From Corynespora cassiicola (taxonomy: Eukaryota > Ascomycota > Dothideomycetes > Pleosporales > Corynesporascaceae): a stretch of DNA of 64,000 nt. The stretch lies in NCBI GenBank assembly GCA_022059125.1, contig JAEUWY010000001.1, positions 2,728,001-2,792,000 on the forward strand, read 5' to 3'. The position numbers and the translations under genes were made by a program. Below are positions 22,799-34,203 of this stretch, piece after piece. A model generated the notes under the pieces. That model saw only the letters and a program-made list of their open reading frames with translations. It ran no database searches and had not been told where the DNA came from. The number at the start of each line of letters is the position of its first letter. Within the stretch, counting starts at the first letter, position 1.

Positions 22799-22853
22799 GC
22801 CTGCTGCTGGCCTGCTGCTGGCCTGCTGCTGGCCTGCTGCTGGCCTGCTGCTG
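22799..22853. repeat. Tandem repeat, 5 x 11 bp (GCCTGCTGCTG)
   Basis: Five consecutive exact copies of GCCTGCTGCTG are followed by a degenerate sixth. The unit length is not a multiple of three, so the same peptide is not repeated in one frame. It lies about 0.5 kb upstream of the BAR-domain gene. Confidence 0.95.
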
Positions 22854-23020
22854 GCCTCCCGCTGGCTGCTGGTCTGCTGGCCCGCGGCCCAGATGGCCAC
22901 CCAAATATCATCCCTGCGTTAGACGCAATGCGCGTCCTCTACGACTGAAACCTACCTCTTCCCCACATTTCCCAGACCCGCTCCCTTTCTTTGATTGAAT
23001 TGCACTCCCGCCGCGGCCCT

Positions 23021-23057
23021 CTGTCCTTTCTCTCTCCCCCTCCCCTCCCCCCTCCCA
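23021..23057 (+). promoter_or_regulatory. C/T-rich tract upstream of the BAR gene
   Basis: A run made almost only of C and T ends about 320 bases before the start codon at 23375. Pyrimidine tracts of this kind are common just upstream of transcription starts in filamentous fungi. The assignment is by position and composition only. Confidence 0.35.
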
Positions 23058-23374
23058 TTCACCAGACTCACCAAAAATTCCCAACATTCACCTCTGCCAC
23101 GGACCTGCACTGCTCGTTGCTGTGCTGCCCGTCTCCGTTTGCTGCTTATCCGTTGCATGCCGTTGCTGGACTCCGTATCGATAAATCCTGATCCACGGCG
23201 CCGCGCCCTATCGGTATAGGATACCTAGCTCCCTTTTCCCCCCCTCCTAATTACGCCAAACTCCACGCCCACGCCCACGCCCACAGATAGCTACAACCTG
23301 GCTTTTCCTCCCACAGTCTCCACCTCTCCCTCCTCCACCTATTCCTCTGCAGCAACAGCACCACCGCAGCAGCC

Positions 23375-24907
23375 ATGAACGTCAACAAGAAGCTCGGCCG
23401 CTTCAAGCAATGGGCCGGCGAGAAGATGGGCGGCGAGATCAAGACGGGCGTGTCCGACGAGTTCAAGGCCCTGGAGGTCGAAATGGGCCTGCGCCATGAG
23501 GGTATGCAGCCTCCCGCCCAGCCATGCGTCCTGGCGCACGCGAGCTAATTGTGCCACAGGTATGGACCGCATGCAGAGGTCCATGACCGTCTACGTAAAG
23601 TCGCTGTCCAAGCGCGCAGAGGGCGACGACCGCGAGAAGACGCTGCCCGGCGGCCACTTGGGTTCTACCATGGTCTCTCACAGCGAGGACTTTGAGCCCG
23701 AGTCTGAGTTCGGCAATTGCCTGTCGTGTGAGTGTTTTTTCCCGCCTCCGGTGTCACCCCACTGCTGTGACCCCTTACTGACCCTTTGCAGCCCTGGGTC
23801 GAGCCAACGAGCGGCTGGCACGCGTCCAGGAGACATACGTTGGCAGCGCGACTTCGACATGGCTCGAGGGCCTCGAGCGCTCACTGGCGCAGATGAAGGA
23901 GTACCAGGTACGTCACGCCTCCCACTGCCTCCGATAAGCGCTAGGAGTGTATACTGACCACGCGCAGGCTGCCCGCAAGAAGCTCGAGGCGCGCCGATTG
24001 GCCTACGACACTTCTCTCGCCAAGATGCAAAAGGCGAAGAAGGAGGACTTCCGCGTCGAGGAGGAGCTGCGCGCACAAAAGGCAAAGTACGAGGAGTCGA
24101 GCGAAGACGTCTACAGGCGCATGCAGGATATCAAGGAGGCCGAGGTCGACCTGGTGCAGGACCTGACGGCCTTCCTCGAGGCCGAATTGACCTACTACGA
24201 CCGCTGCCGCGAGATTCTGCTCAATGTCAAGCGGGACTGGCCGGTTAGGTGAGGAAACATTATTCGTCTGCCAGCCCTGGCCCCGGGCTAATGCGTTCTA
24301 CAGGGACACCAATGCTACCCGCCCATCCCGCTCACGCTCAGTGACCGCCCACGGATACGCGGAGCGCTACAACCCACCAGCAGAGGAAGAGCCAATGCCG
24401 GAGCCGCCGCGTATTACTATTCCCAAGCTTTCCTCCCGAGCCCGCTCTCCCGGCGGTCTTGAGGCTCCCTCACCCGGCGGATACGGCTCTTCTCCTTCGC
24501 GCCCTGGCCTCAGTCGCACGTCCACTCACGAAGGCTCCGTCCGAGGCAGCGTTCGCGACGAGTCCCCCGCCCGCCGTTTGACACGCGTCCCGACGGAGCC
24601 GGGTGCCGTCATGACCAGCCGCAACAACCTTCGCCCTGTCCGCCAGACCAACACTTTCGCCGACGAATACGAGGAAGAATACGCCGGTACGAATGGCCAT
24701 CGCCGCGATCGCTCGCCGCCCAGTCCTGCGCAGAGCAGCCAGGGCAGCGTCTTATCTCGAGCCGCATCCTGGACTGCCTCTGAACTCGCCTCCAACGGGA
24801 AGAAAGCCCCGCCGCCACCCCCGCCCTCCCGAGCAAAGAAGCCCCCGCCGCCTCCACCGCCCATGAAGAGAAGTGGGTTGAGCTCGTCCGAAGTGTCACA
24901 TTATTAG
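23375..24907 (+). CDS. BAR-domain protein, endophilin-like, with proline-rich tail
   Basis: Five exons (23375-23501, 23560-23727, 23792-23907, 23968-24248, 24304-24907) join in phase to 431 aa. Residues 1 to about 230 form a BAR domain, a helical dimer that senses or bends membranes. It includes MNVNKKLGRFKQWAGEKMGG at the amphipathic N terminus, SLGRANERLARVQETY, the coiled helix AARKKLEARRLAYDTSLAK, and AFLEAELTYYDRCREILLNV. The tail is disordered, Ser/Pro/Arg-rich, and ends with two polyproline runs (KKAPPPPPPS and KKPPPPPPP) that suit SH3 or profilin partners. A role in endocytosis or actin-linked membrane remodelling is expected from the family. The introns (58, 64, 60 and 55 nt) all have GT-AG ends, and each join restores conserved BAR residues. 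Confidence 0.9.
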
Positions 24908-26463
24908 CGCACAGACACTCATGTATACCTTATATGCTTATACCTCGCCTCAACCCATTTCTTTATCCTGGATGGCTAACGTGGCCTGTGTCCAGTGTCC
25001 AAGAATATCAGGATCTGCACCTTGTAGTTTTCGGATACGACCTCGCCGCACAGCCATCTCAGAAAACAATCTCACACTACTACTACTACCACCACACTGC
25101 ATCCCTGATTTTCTTTTCCTTTTCTTCTTCTTTTTTTGTTGGTTTCCCAGTCTGCTGCTTGTATCAAAAGCCCGAGCTTCGGATGCGATTGCGACTGCGG
25201 GCGGTCCGGACTCCGACTCCCGGGTGGTACCTCTCTTGATCAATCGGGGCCTCAATCTGTTTTTTTTCTTCCCGCGTCTCTTCCTTTCCTTTTTGTTTCC
25301 TTGTCAAACATCATCGGCGTTTTAATGGGTGGAAATCCTCTTTCTCTGACCCCTTTTTTTCTTTGCTTGGACGGAAGAGGATGGGACAGACCGATGGGTG
25401 GGTGAGCGAGCGGGCGAGCTAGTTAGTAGGCAGCCAGCCAGCCAGCCAGCCAGGGCCAGTAAGTGAGTCTTCGCTGTGCGGCCAAAATAAAGGCTTGCTG
25501 TTTTGGATCAATCGAATCGGAAGCGGCTTGAGTACCTTCTTTCTATTTCACGTGTAGACTGGGCCTCTAATCTTCTCTTCTTTTCTTTGCGTGCATGCGT
25601 GCGTGCGTGACGGGGGTGTTTTTTTTTTTTTTTAATAACTGCGGCTGCTGTGAAGATGGAGGGGCAGGGTAGGATAGATGCGAGTGAGCGAGCCACGCGC
25701 GCGTGGCCGAGGCGAATGCAGGCAGGGGTCATTACACATGTCCATCTCCCGCCGCCTGGGGACGGGTGCTACAAACATGCAACAAACGTCATGTGATGTC
25801 GTGCAAGGTGGGCAGTTGAGATGTGAGCGTCTCGACGATGACCGTTCTGACGACGACAGCCGACTGACTGACTGGAAATTGGAAAGTCTATAGAAGTTGC
25901 TATCATATTTTGGTCCCATACCAGATCAGGCCGTCCACTTTCTCTTTCCACTTTCGCTCCGTCTTTCGCCATTGGGGGGCCGTCTCGTCTGGGATGTTGT
26001 GTTTGCTTTCTGAGATTCTTTCCTGCTTTTTTATGGGTGTGATGTATTTGGGAGTGATTTTGCCGGCGTGCGTGGATTCGAGCGCCGGAGATGGAGACGG
26101 AAAAGATTAGGAGATACGCAAGAGATGAGAAAGAAAGAAAAAGTAGTAGAAAGAAGACGTAGTCATACAGTACGCTGTAGCGTGTGGCATCGCATCGCAT
26201 CGTATCTCACGCATCGTAGTCGTCAAAAAGGGTTCGTACGAGGGCGTGGGTCCGTACTGCCGTGCCGCGCCATGCCAAAACGATCCGTCCATCCGTCCAT
26301 CCAACATCCAAAAATGAAAACCGAGATCAGAAAACGGAATTGCCGAGAAGTGAGATACGAAGCGTTGAAAAAACAACACTCTTCTGCGCGCAGCGTGCAG
26401 CGTGCAAGGAAAAAAGGGACAGTCTCAAGCTGGAACGCGTGGTCAGCCTACGATCCCGCAGCC
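24908..26463. other. Convergent intergenic region with simple repeats
   Basis: This 1.56-kb stretch lies between the BAR gene and the converging transcription-factor gene. It contains T-rich runs (a 15-nt T tract at 25619-25633), a GTGC-rich run near 25590, and a CAGC tandem repeat. No supported gene or RNA was found. Confidence 0.5.
25431..25454. repeat. Microsatellite (CAGC)n
   Basis: About six uninterrupted CAGC units lie in the non-coding 3' flank of the BAR gene. Confidence 0.95.
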
Positions 26464-29099
26464 TCAATTCTGCTGCGGAAAGCTCCAGTTATCCTGCTCG
26501 GCCAAGTTAGCACCAAACCCATCAGACCGGAAAAAATGACGGAAAACTCACCCACTGCTGCATCCCAGGACTCCCCATCTTCCCCACTCCACCCGCCGCA
26601 CTCGCACCGTCTCCCCACCCCCCATCCCCGCCATGCTGCGTATCCACTGGGACAAAGATGGCGCCGGGATCTGCTCCCGCCCCACCGCCCGAACCCCCAG
26701 CTCCCATGCCGCCGAAGAAGTTATCAAAGTCGTCGGCTTGGGCGCTGCCTGTGCCTTGGGCGTGAGTGCTCGACCCGCCAGCGGATCCCAGCCCGCCGAG
26801 CAGCGAGTCAAAATCAACATTGAGGTTGTCCATGGGCGTCTGCAGCTGTGAGTGCATCGTGAGATGCGCGAAGTCGGGTGTGGTGACGGATGTCTGTGTG
26901 TGGACCGACTGGCTGGAAGGGGTATGGGTGAGGGGTTGGAGGGTGGGATGTTGCAAAGGAGGATGGGCGTGTTTGCGCTTGTTGATGCCCTTCATGATAT
27001 AAAAGGCCTCGAGGTTCTCCTTGACAGTCCAGAGGAGGTCGGAGCAGCGCTCACGCACGCCGACGCCGTAGCAATGGCCAAAGATGTGATCTATGATGGT
27101 CATCATGCGCTCCTTGCGCGCAAGGTCCGGCGTGCGGTAGAGTTCCGTGAGGAGCAAGAGGACAGCATGATACTGCTGGTAGGTGGTCGAATACCAGGCC
27201 CATGAGCTGAGGGATGGGAGCGTGTCGAGGGTGGCTCCAATCTCGAGCGTTGTAAGCGCAGCTGTCAGTAGGACATCGCGAAGTCTATTCTCCGACTCGG
27301 AGCGAGTATGCATCGACGTTTGGGGAAGATGGCGGTACAACAACATCGAGTCGCAGCGCGACATGAGAAGCGTCGCCACAAGTCCCGCATAGCGCTGGAT
27401 GGGGACTGAAGCATCCAGATACTGAAGGTATTTGGAGTGAATATGGCGTTTGCGCGCCTCGACGCGCCCGCGCAGGTCGTGGAGCGTGATAGCTTTGCGG
27501 TCAATCTCAATGCGTCCGCGGAAGATGAGACGGTGGATCTCGTTACACTCGTAGCGTATTAGAGATAACGTGACATCAGTCCAGCTTTGGATAGGCGTGG
27601 GGTGGTGCTGCCATTTTGGCGAACCAAACTCAAAGACATCGTCATCGACATTTAGCGGCAAGGGTATGTCGAAATCGTCCGATCGAATTTGAGGTTGTGG
27701 CCCCTGCGCTTCCGCCGTCTTAAAATCCAGGAAGCAGATCTGGTACCACAGCAGCGAGCGGACATGGCGCTGCAGGGGTGTCAAGACGTTCGCCGAACTG
27801 TGACTAAGGCGGTGGATCCCTATGCATTGGGCTAGACGGACCAAAGCCCCGACAACCACAGACGTCGCGCGTGAAATTTGTGCTCTGCAGAGGGGTATCT
27901 GTCGCGGTTAGCAATCATCAGGCCACGTGGAGAGCATGTCGTACCAAGTAAATGGTGAGTGCCTGCAGTGTTCTAATGTTCGACGTTTTCGCCCAGTTTG
28001 CCCGTAGCAGCGCTCGTTCGGTGGCTTTCTGGAGCCTAAGGAACAAATCTTCCTTGGTGATGCCGAATTGCGCCTTTGCCTGGAGGGGGGACAGTGACGC
28101 GGCCGCGGCCATACAAACCGACAGAATCAGTGCTGTGCACGAGTTTTGGTTAGGGTTCCCGAGTTCAATGTTCATCCAGAATCGATCAAAAACGCGCTTG
28201 AACGACGGAATGTGCAAGACGTGGGCCAAGGGGCTGACAGCCTCCAGATATCTCTGGAACAGCGCCTCTGCCTCGATCTTGGTGGGCAACTGCGGTGCCT
28301 CGAGGTCAACGCCCTGCGGTAGGGATACGGAGCCCCCAAGCAGCAAGTTAAGCGAAGGCGACAGCGATGGCATCTGCTCCGCTGACAGCAGCGCCGACGA
28401 CTGCGGGGCCCTCTGGCCAGCTACGGACGAGGCAGAAGCAGGATGCTCGGACAAGAGTTTGCCCAACTGTGCGCGAAATGCTCAGCGATTGTACTACTGA
28501 AGAAGCGGAGAATAGAGACGGGCTGTGAGTGACGATTGGGGCACAAGTACCTCTTCGGCATATTGGGGGCGAAAGAATCCAGTAATGTTTTCGCAAATAA
28601 TCATCCTCCCGATCCGGATGGTGAGGTCGGTCGCGATCTGATCCTCGTCGTCGTTTTCGTCCTCGTACACGTCGTCTGCCGTCTCTTCCGGCTCCGCAGG
28701 CAGCTTCTCCCACGCATCGCCGTCGACCTCGACATGCTGCTGGTAGGCCTCCCACTCGTAGTCTCGCGGCGGGGTCCCAGGAGTCGTGGTCGTGGCATTG
28801 GCGCTGTTGGAGCTGCTGTCGGTCCTGTCAGGCTGGGTGCTGGTGCTATGAGTGCGAAGTGGAATCGGCTGGGTCCATTCTCCGTTGGTCTTGGATGAGT
28901 TCTCCCTCTGTCTCTTGCGCGCCGCCGACTCGGGCACCGTGATGAAGATGCATTCCCTCCCAAAGGCAGTGCAGTTCTGGCACGGGTGGGTCTTGGAGCA
29001 CCGGCTCTTGCGCGTGCGACATTCGACGCACGAGTTGATTGGGCGTGGATTTCTCCGGCGGACCACTCGCGACTGCTGCAATACCGTTTGTTCTGGCAT
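26464..29099 (-). CDS. Zn2Cys6 fungal transcription factor
   Basis: Four exons (28551-29099, 27945-28466, 26552-27898, 26464-26493) join in phase to 815 aa. The N-terminal zinc cluster has the exact C-x2-C-x6-C-x5-C-x2-C-x6-C spacing (Cys24, 27, 34, 40, 43, 50) with the basic stretch RTRKSR between Cys27 and Cys34. A linker rich in Thr/Ser and Asp/Glu follows. The fungal-specific transcription-factor domain (about 180-560) includes FFRPQYAEE, LFQRYLEAVSPLAHVLHIPSF, and VVVGALVRLAQCIGIHR followed by RSLLWYQICFLD. The C terminus is Gly/Gln/His-rich with DFDSLLGGLG and DFDNFFGGMG, both suggestive of activation segments. The last exon of ten codons ends NWSFPQQN. The target pathway is unknown. 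Introns of 84, 46 and 58 nt were placed from splice signals and domain continuity. Confidence 0.88.
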
Positions 29100-29774
29100 T
29101 CTCCGACAAGAATCATCTTCGCGCCATGATCGGGGTTCGAATGGTCGGGGATGTTCAGCTGGTGGGAGAGTAGTGATGGAGAGTCGGCATGGTCGGTCCG
29201 TTGAGACCTTAGCTTATGCACGTGATTTTGCCATCAGCCCTGTACGTCGTCTGTTGTGCTTGGCCGCCTCCTGCGCCTCACTCATGCCACTTTCGATTAG
29301 CGCTGCACCTTCACCAAGAGCCCAATAAATTTTTCAGCCGTTGTCGGGCACGATCTGCTTGGCCATTCGGAGCCCTTCTCTCGTAATGCCTTGACGCCAA
29401 CGCTTATCGCGTCTGGACCCATGACAAACGCGACGGGGCTTCGAGTGCCTGCGGCGGCGGCTGCGTCGGCCCTCAGTGGGATGTAACTGCAACCCACGTT
29501 TGGGCGTGACTTTGGTACGAACGAGATCTGCGCGATCGCATGACCGGGCGAGCCTGAGGGAATTTTTCTTGTTCATTATCAATGTCCAACGTTAATATGC
29601 TACCAATCTGATCCCTGATTGTGGGAAGCGCCGGGATCAGCGGGCGCCTCAACACCTCCAACTCCCCGAGAATCCCATGCATGGCTAGAGCAAATACCAG
29701 TCCCAAATAAAGAGCGGGGGTTAAATATCTCAACGCGGGCCAATGGGCGGGCCGCCCAATGCATGGCGCCATTA
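29100..29774. promoter_or_regulatory. Promoter region of the Zn2Cys6 gene
   Basis: This 675-nt stretch lies upstream of the minus-strand transcription factor and downstream of VPS45 on the same strand. No supported gene is seen. A sequence near 29140 resembles a tRNA T-loop but lacks a matching stem. Confidence 0.4.
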
Positions 29775-31758
29775 TCATCGCCCTATCTCCCGTCTCAAAC
29801 GACCTGCAGCTGATGTCGCTGGAGGCTCAGGCCAAGACTCCACTGCGTCCTCGACCTCCTCTAAGAAGCTCGAGCTGTTGTGCACAGTCGTGCCTCCCAG
29901 GACTACTCGCACGCCCGGTGAGCTAGCGTTGACTTGGGCCACCATCTTAGCCTCCTCGTATGTCGTACCACCGACCATGAAGATGACAATGTCTTGCGGC
30001 TTGTCCTTGGTGGACCCGCCGCCCTCGACGAATGGATAGAGCTGCTGGCTGAGCCTACCCTTGATCAAGTCCTGCAACGTCGCCTCTAACCGCGGCGAGT
30101 GCTGGGTATAAACGTTTTCAACGCCCTTGAGCCCTTTAAATCGGTCACGGGCCCCTCCGAAGAAGGAACCGGGCTGGAAGAGGTCGGGCACGCCCCCGCC
30201 CGCATTCGTGGCTTGCAGCGAGTTGTGGTACTGCAGGAGCTTTGTGATGGAATTGATGCGATGCCGGGAGACCCCACCGGTCACGCCGAGGAGGTCCAAG
30301 AGCATGGGGGTCGAATTCGACGAGTGTTTGTGATAACGGAGCGCATAGATGGCGGTCAGGCGCAGCTTGTTGTCTGCGGGTATCTTGGGATTGGAAATGA
30401 TGCGCTGGAGTGATTTGACATCATTCGAGTGGTTATCTGTGCAAGCCAGGCTCTGCTCCAGCTCGCTCACGTCCAACAGGTCGTCCTCTCCGACGCGCCT
30501 GCTGAGTTCGCCCACAAGTGCCACATGCTTGGCTACATTGCCTGAAAGCTTACGGAACTCGGGAAAGTCTTCTATAAACCGCTTCATGTCTGCGATCGAG
30601 TCAAGCTGCTGGGTCCCCTGCTGTTTTGAAGCAAACTGCTCGACATAGTCTTTTACATTTTGCCCTAGGTCGCCAAAGTTGAGGTACATGTTCTTTTTGA
30701 AAAATGGATCTTGGTCTTGGGATAGGACGATTTCCTGATTTTGATTAGCTGCCATAGATGTAGGTTAAAAAAGGGCCAATCTCACCTTTAGCTCCGGTCT
30801 AATGTCCGGCACGTCTTGCATACTCACTCTGCCATTCTTGATGCCCAGCAACTCGTGGACCATGGCCTGATATGTCCATTGCGTGAGCAGAGGAGTGACA
30901 GGGTCATCTCGGCGGTCCACAATGAGGAGGATGGGTGGCGTGTCCGTTTTCCGAAAATCGAAAAGCTGGTCTTCCTGCGTCATGTGATATCGGACTTCCG
31001 TTGCCAGCTTCTTTGATAACAAGCTGTTCTTTTGGTATCGAATCAGTGGCTTCTTTTTCAACGCCAGTAGCAGAGCCATGATGCCCTCGGTCGACCTTTG
31101 CAGCGCATCTTGGTTCCATGAGTCCGGACTTGTGCTCCATATTCGGTGGTTCGGGAAACCGAGGTTTAAAGACATCAAGTCGGGGTTGATGACAAGGAAG
31201 TCAGCAAAGTACTCCTGTACGGCGCGTACAACCTCGTGGTCGTCTGCTTCGGCGAGCCGCTCGAGCGAGGACTTTTTGATAATGTTGCTAAAGTCTGGAC
31301 AAGTCAGCTTTGTCCCAGGACTATGTGGCAGCCATGCGCCTCACATATGTTGTATTCTCCATACTTGGGGTCCCGCAGCTCTTCAATCAGACTCTGTATG
31401 GACTCGGGGGACGGTCGTACGAAACAGAGACAGCGAAGATGTCGCATCTTCTCGCGCTGCTGATTGTCTATCCGACTGGCTTGGGGTCAGCGGGATGGTG
31501 AATGGGCGGCGGGGTGTAGTACTCGGTGAGGTAGACTTCATGGTTCAGGAGAGCGGACTGTGTGGTCGCGGTAGAGACAATCGAAACCTGCAGAGATTAG
31601 CGATGGGCTCCTTGAAGCTCCGGTAGAGCAGACAAACCTACAGTGTCATTGTCCAGCAAGAGTATCTTCATCTTGGCCGCCGTGGTGCCAGCCGCAGCGC
31701 TGTCGCCGGCCGACACCATTTTGGTGATGTAGCCGGCGACGGCCTGCACGATGTCCAT
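29775..31758 (-). CDS. VPS45: Vacuolar protein sorting-associated protein 45 (Sec1/Munc18 family)
   Basis: Vps45 is the SM protein that guides SNARE assembly at the trans-Golgi/endosome (Tlg2/Pep12 class) for transport to the vacuole. Five exons (31642-31758, 31523-31587, 31345-31475, 30786-31294, 29775-30734) give 593 aa, the normal length. Landmarks in order are MDIVQAVAGYITKM, KMKILLLDNDT, VYLTDRIDNQQREKMRHLRC across the exon 2-3 join, FVRPSPESIQSLIEELRDPKYGEY, LLIVDRRDDPVTPLLTQWTYQAMVHELL, LSQDQDPFFKKNMYLNFGDLG, and IVIFMVGGTTYEEA near the end. All four introns (54, 47, 50 and 51 nt) have GT-AG ends and restore the family sequence. The gene is divergent from the SDR-like gene at 32,625 with an 0.87-kb gap. 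Confidence 0.95.
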
Positions 31759-32624
31759 GTCGGTCGCGGGAACTGGTCAAGTGTGCGCGTAAATCGGTTT
31801 AGGCCGGTCAGATTATTCGAAGTCGAAAGCTTGGAGCGCGTCCATATCGATATGCTTGACGTAGCTGCGGTGCTGTGGCTTGTGCCCTCGCGGAGCTTCT
31901 TAGCGCCCGCTTGGTTACATAAGCAAAGCTGCACCCGCCATGAACTACCGTACTTTTCTTCGGCCACCACTATGCCGAACAATTCTCTTGTGTTTTCTTG
32001 TAAATGTCTTGTCCAAGGCCAATTCGGGTATATTATTGAGATTGGCACGCTCCTTGTTCCGCAGATTTGCCGCTTAAACATCATGGCTTCCGTTGAACAT
32101 CCAAGGCGCAAACACTTCGTCAACAGTTGTACGACTGAGGTTGTACAAGCTCCATCCTGATGTGTTTATAAGATGATTTTGTACCATTAATAATATTTAT
32201 AATCATAAATTAGCTACGTGTCCGACAGGCTCTGCTGCGTTCAATATTCGCCCGCCTCACACGAGTAATGGCGCCGGACTCTAGGAATGGTTCCGATGCC
32301 GCCCATTAGACAAGCCCCCGCTGACGCCATCATTTACCGCCAACGTCTGCCAAACAAACAACTGTTAGACTCGGCAGTGATTGAAAGGACCTCCTAAAAG
32401 CTTGCTTAATAATTGGGGGTGGGGAACACGCCCTAAATCTCATAGGGCACTTGGTGTATTCCCTAGGTAGACACGATTTCAAAGCGTTCTTCTGATATAA
32501 ATTGCATACTACGACCTCCAATTCAGATTCATTCACAGCAGTATTACACTTCTTCCCGCAGCTCAGCATTTCAAGCGAACGTTGTCGACCACCCGTTTAT
32601 AACCTCAACGTCACAAACCCCGCT
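31759..32624. promoter_or_regulatory. Divergent promoter region VPS45 / SDR-like gene
   Basis: This 866-nt stretch separates two gene starts on opposite strands. It has an AT-rich core near 32,160-32,220. The open frames on both strands have no recognisable family. Confidence 0.45.
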
Positions 32625-33876
32625 ATGACGAAGCTATTCATGTGCGTACCATCACCAACACCATATTCATGTTTTCATTGGAATCTCTCCAAAACCACCA
32701 AAAAGAGCATAAGAGCAGCTGTAACAAAATCCATCATGGCTTAATTCGTATATGCTGCAATTGTTCCAAACCTTACCATTGCAATATGAATCCATCCCGT
32801 ACTACTACACGCCCTCCAAAACACCACTCTAACCATTCCCCAGCACCGGCGCCACAGGCTACATCGGCGGCGATGCCCTCTACGCCATCGCCTCCACCTT
32901 CCCCACCCTCTCCATAACCGCCCTGGTCCGCAACTCAGACAAGGGCGCCAAAATCGCAGCCCAGCACCCCAAGATCCGCCTCGTGTACGGCGACCTGGAC
33001 AGCGCCTCGGTCCTCAGCACCGAGGCCGCAAACGCCGACATCGTCCTCCACTGCGCCGACGCAGACCACCAGCCCGCCGCCGAGGCGCTCGTCGCGGGAT
33101 TGGCCCAGCGCTCGCAGCCGGGCTTCCTGATCCACACGTCGGGCACGGGCGTGCTGTCGTTTGCGGACTTTGACGCGGATACGTTTGGCATCAGGCGGGA
33201 GAAGGTGTACGATGACTGGGAGGGGGTCGGGGAGGTGACGAGCCTGCCTGAGACGGCGTTGCATCGGAAGATCGACAAGGTGGTTATTGAGGCGGGCAAG
33301 AAGAACCCCGGAAAGCTGTTTTCGGCGGTGGTTTGTCCGCCGTGCATCTATGGGCCTGGGCGCGGACCCGACAATCAGAAGAGCGTGCAGGTGTATCGCA
33401 TGGCCAGGGCAGCGATCAGGCGCGGCAAGGGGTGGCAGGTGGGAGAGGGCGAGAATGTGTGGACGCAGATTCACGTGCAGGATCTGAGTGAGGTGTTTGT
33501 GGCGCTGGTTGCTGCTGCAATTGAGGGTGGAGGGAAGGCTACGTGGAATGAGGAGGGATACTACTTTGCGGAGAATGGGTCCTTTGTATGGGGCGAGGTT
33601 GCGAGGAAGATTGCGAAGATTGCGAATGAGAAGGGGTATATCAAGACGGCCGAGGTGGACAGCTTGAGCAAGGACGAAGCAGATAAGCTGGAGCCGTTCA
33701 GTTATTACTACCTGGGAGTGAACTCGCGGGCAAAGGCTATTCGGGCGAACAAGCTGTTTGGGTGGACGCCGAAGAAGCCTAGTGTGTTCGAGCTACTTGC
33801 TGATATTGTGGATGGGGAGGCCAAGGACTTGGGAGTGACGAAGAGCCATGCTGAGAAGGCTGCTGGCGAGGCTTAG
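32625..33876 (+). CDS. Extended-SDR / NAD(P)-binding epimerase-like protein
   Basis: A 17-nt first exon (32625-32641, MTKLF plus two bases) joins exon 2 (32844-33876) across a 202-nt intron (GTGCGT...CCCCAG, branch CTAACC). The join rebuilds the Rossmann turn ITGATGYIGG (residues 6-15) and gives 349 aa. The fold continues with ALVRNSDKG, VYGDLDS, LIHTSGTGVLS and VVCPPCIYGPG, all typical of NAD(P)-binding epimerase/dehydratase-like proteins. The substrate is unknown. Without the tiny exon the open frame has no ATG before the dinucleotide motif, which is why I infer it. The intron is much longer than others in the window. Confidence 0.82.
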
Positions 33877-34203
33877 AACATCAAACTTCAGGGATATGTA
33901 TCTAGCAGTTGAAGACGATGATTGGAAGATACTATGTCCCCGGAATTGTTGATCCAATCACAGCCCCTCACTTTTTGACCTCGGCTCTCTTTACCTTACA
34001 TCATCTCTCCACTACATCTTGTACTACATATCACCCTGCATCATTATAGCTGGAAACAATATCAAACCTCCCGAAAACTTCGATACTCCAATAAATTCAA
34101 AGGAAACGTCCAATTTCGGCTTTACAAAACACCTCACCTCGGCCTTGATACCTACCGCCAAACCACCTCGGAGCTCCCACCTCCCCTTACACCCAAAACA
34201 AAG
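33877..34203. promoter_or_regulatory. Short intergenic region before the DUF1330-like gene
   Basis: This 327-nt spacer lies between two plus-strand genes. It is AC- and AT-rich and lacks any supported coding frame; it likely holds the 3' UTR of one gene and the promoter of the next. Confidence 0.45.

Larger units (their letters stand above)
20187..23374. promoter_or_regulatory. Large GC-rich divergent intergenic region (WHIM gene / BAR gene)
   Basis: This 3.2-kb gap is the longest gene-free stretch in the core half of the window. Frames on both strands are Arg/Ala/Pro-rich with no family resemblance, and I support none. It contains a 5 x 11-bp tandem repeat and, near its right end, a C/T tract. 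A long leader, a non-coding transcript or a missed lineage-specific gene cannot be excluded. Confidence 0.4.

Noticed and set aside
22799..22853. Possible CRISPR-like or minisatellite coding array
   Set aside because: The repeats are directly adjacent with no spacers, and the 11-bp unit is not a multiple of three; a plain tandem repeat.
21142..22904. Several 90-166-codon frames on both strands in the 3.2-kb gap
   Set aside because: They overlap each other, are Arg/Ala/Pro-rich, and show no domain or splice structure.
29130..29170. T-loop-like GGGTTCGAAT suggesting a tRNA
   Set aside because: The bases after the loop do not pair with those before it, and no D arm or anticodon arm is found.
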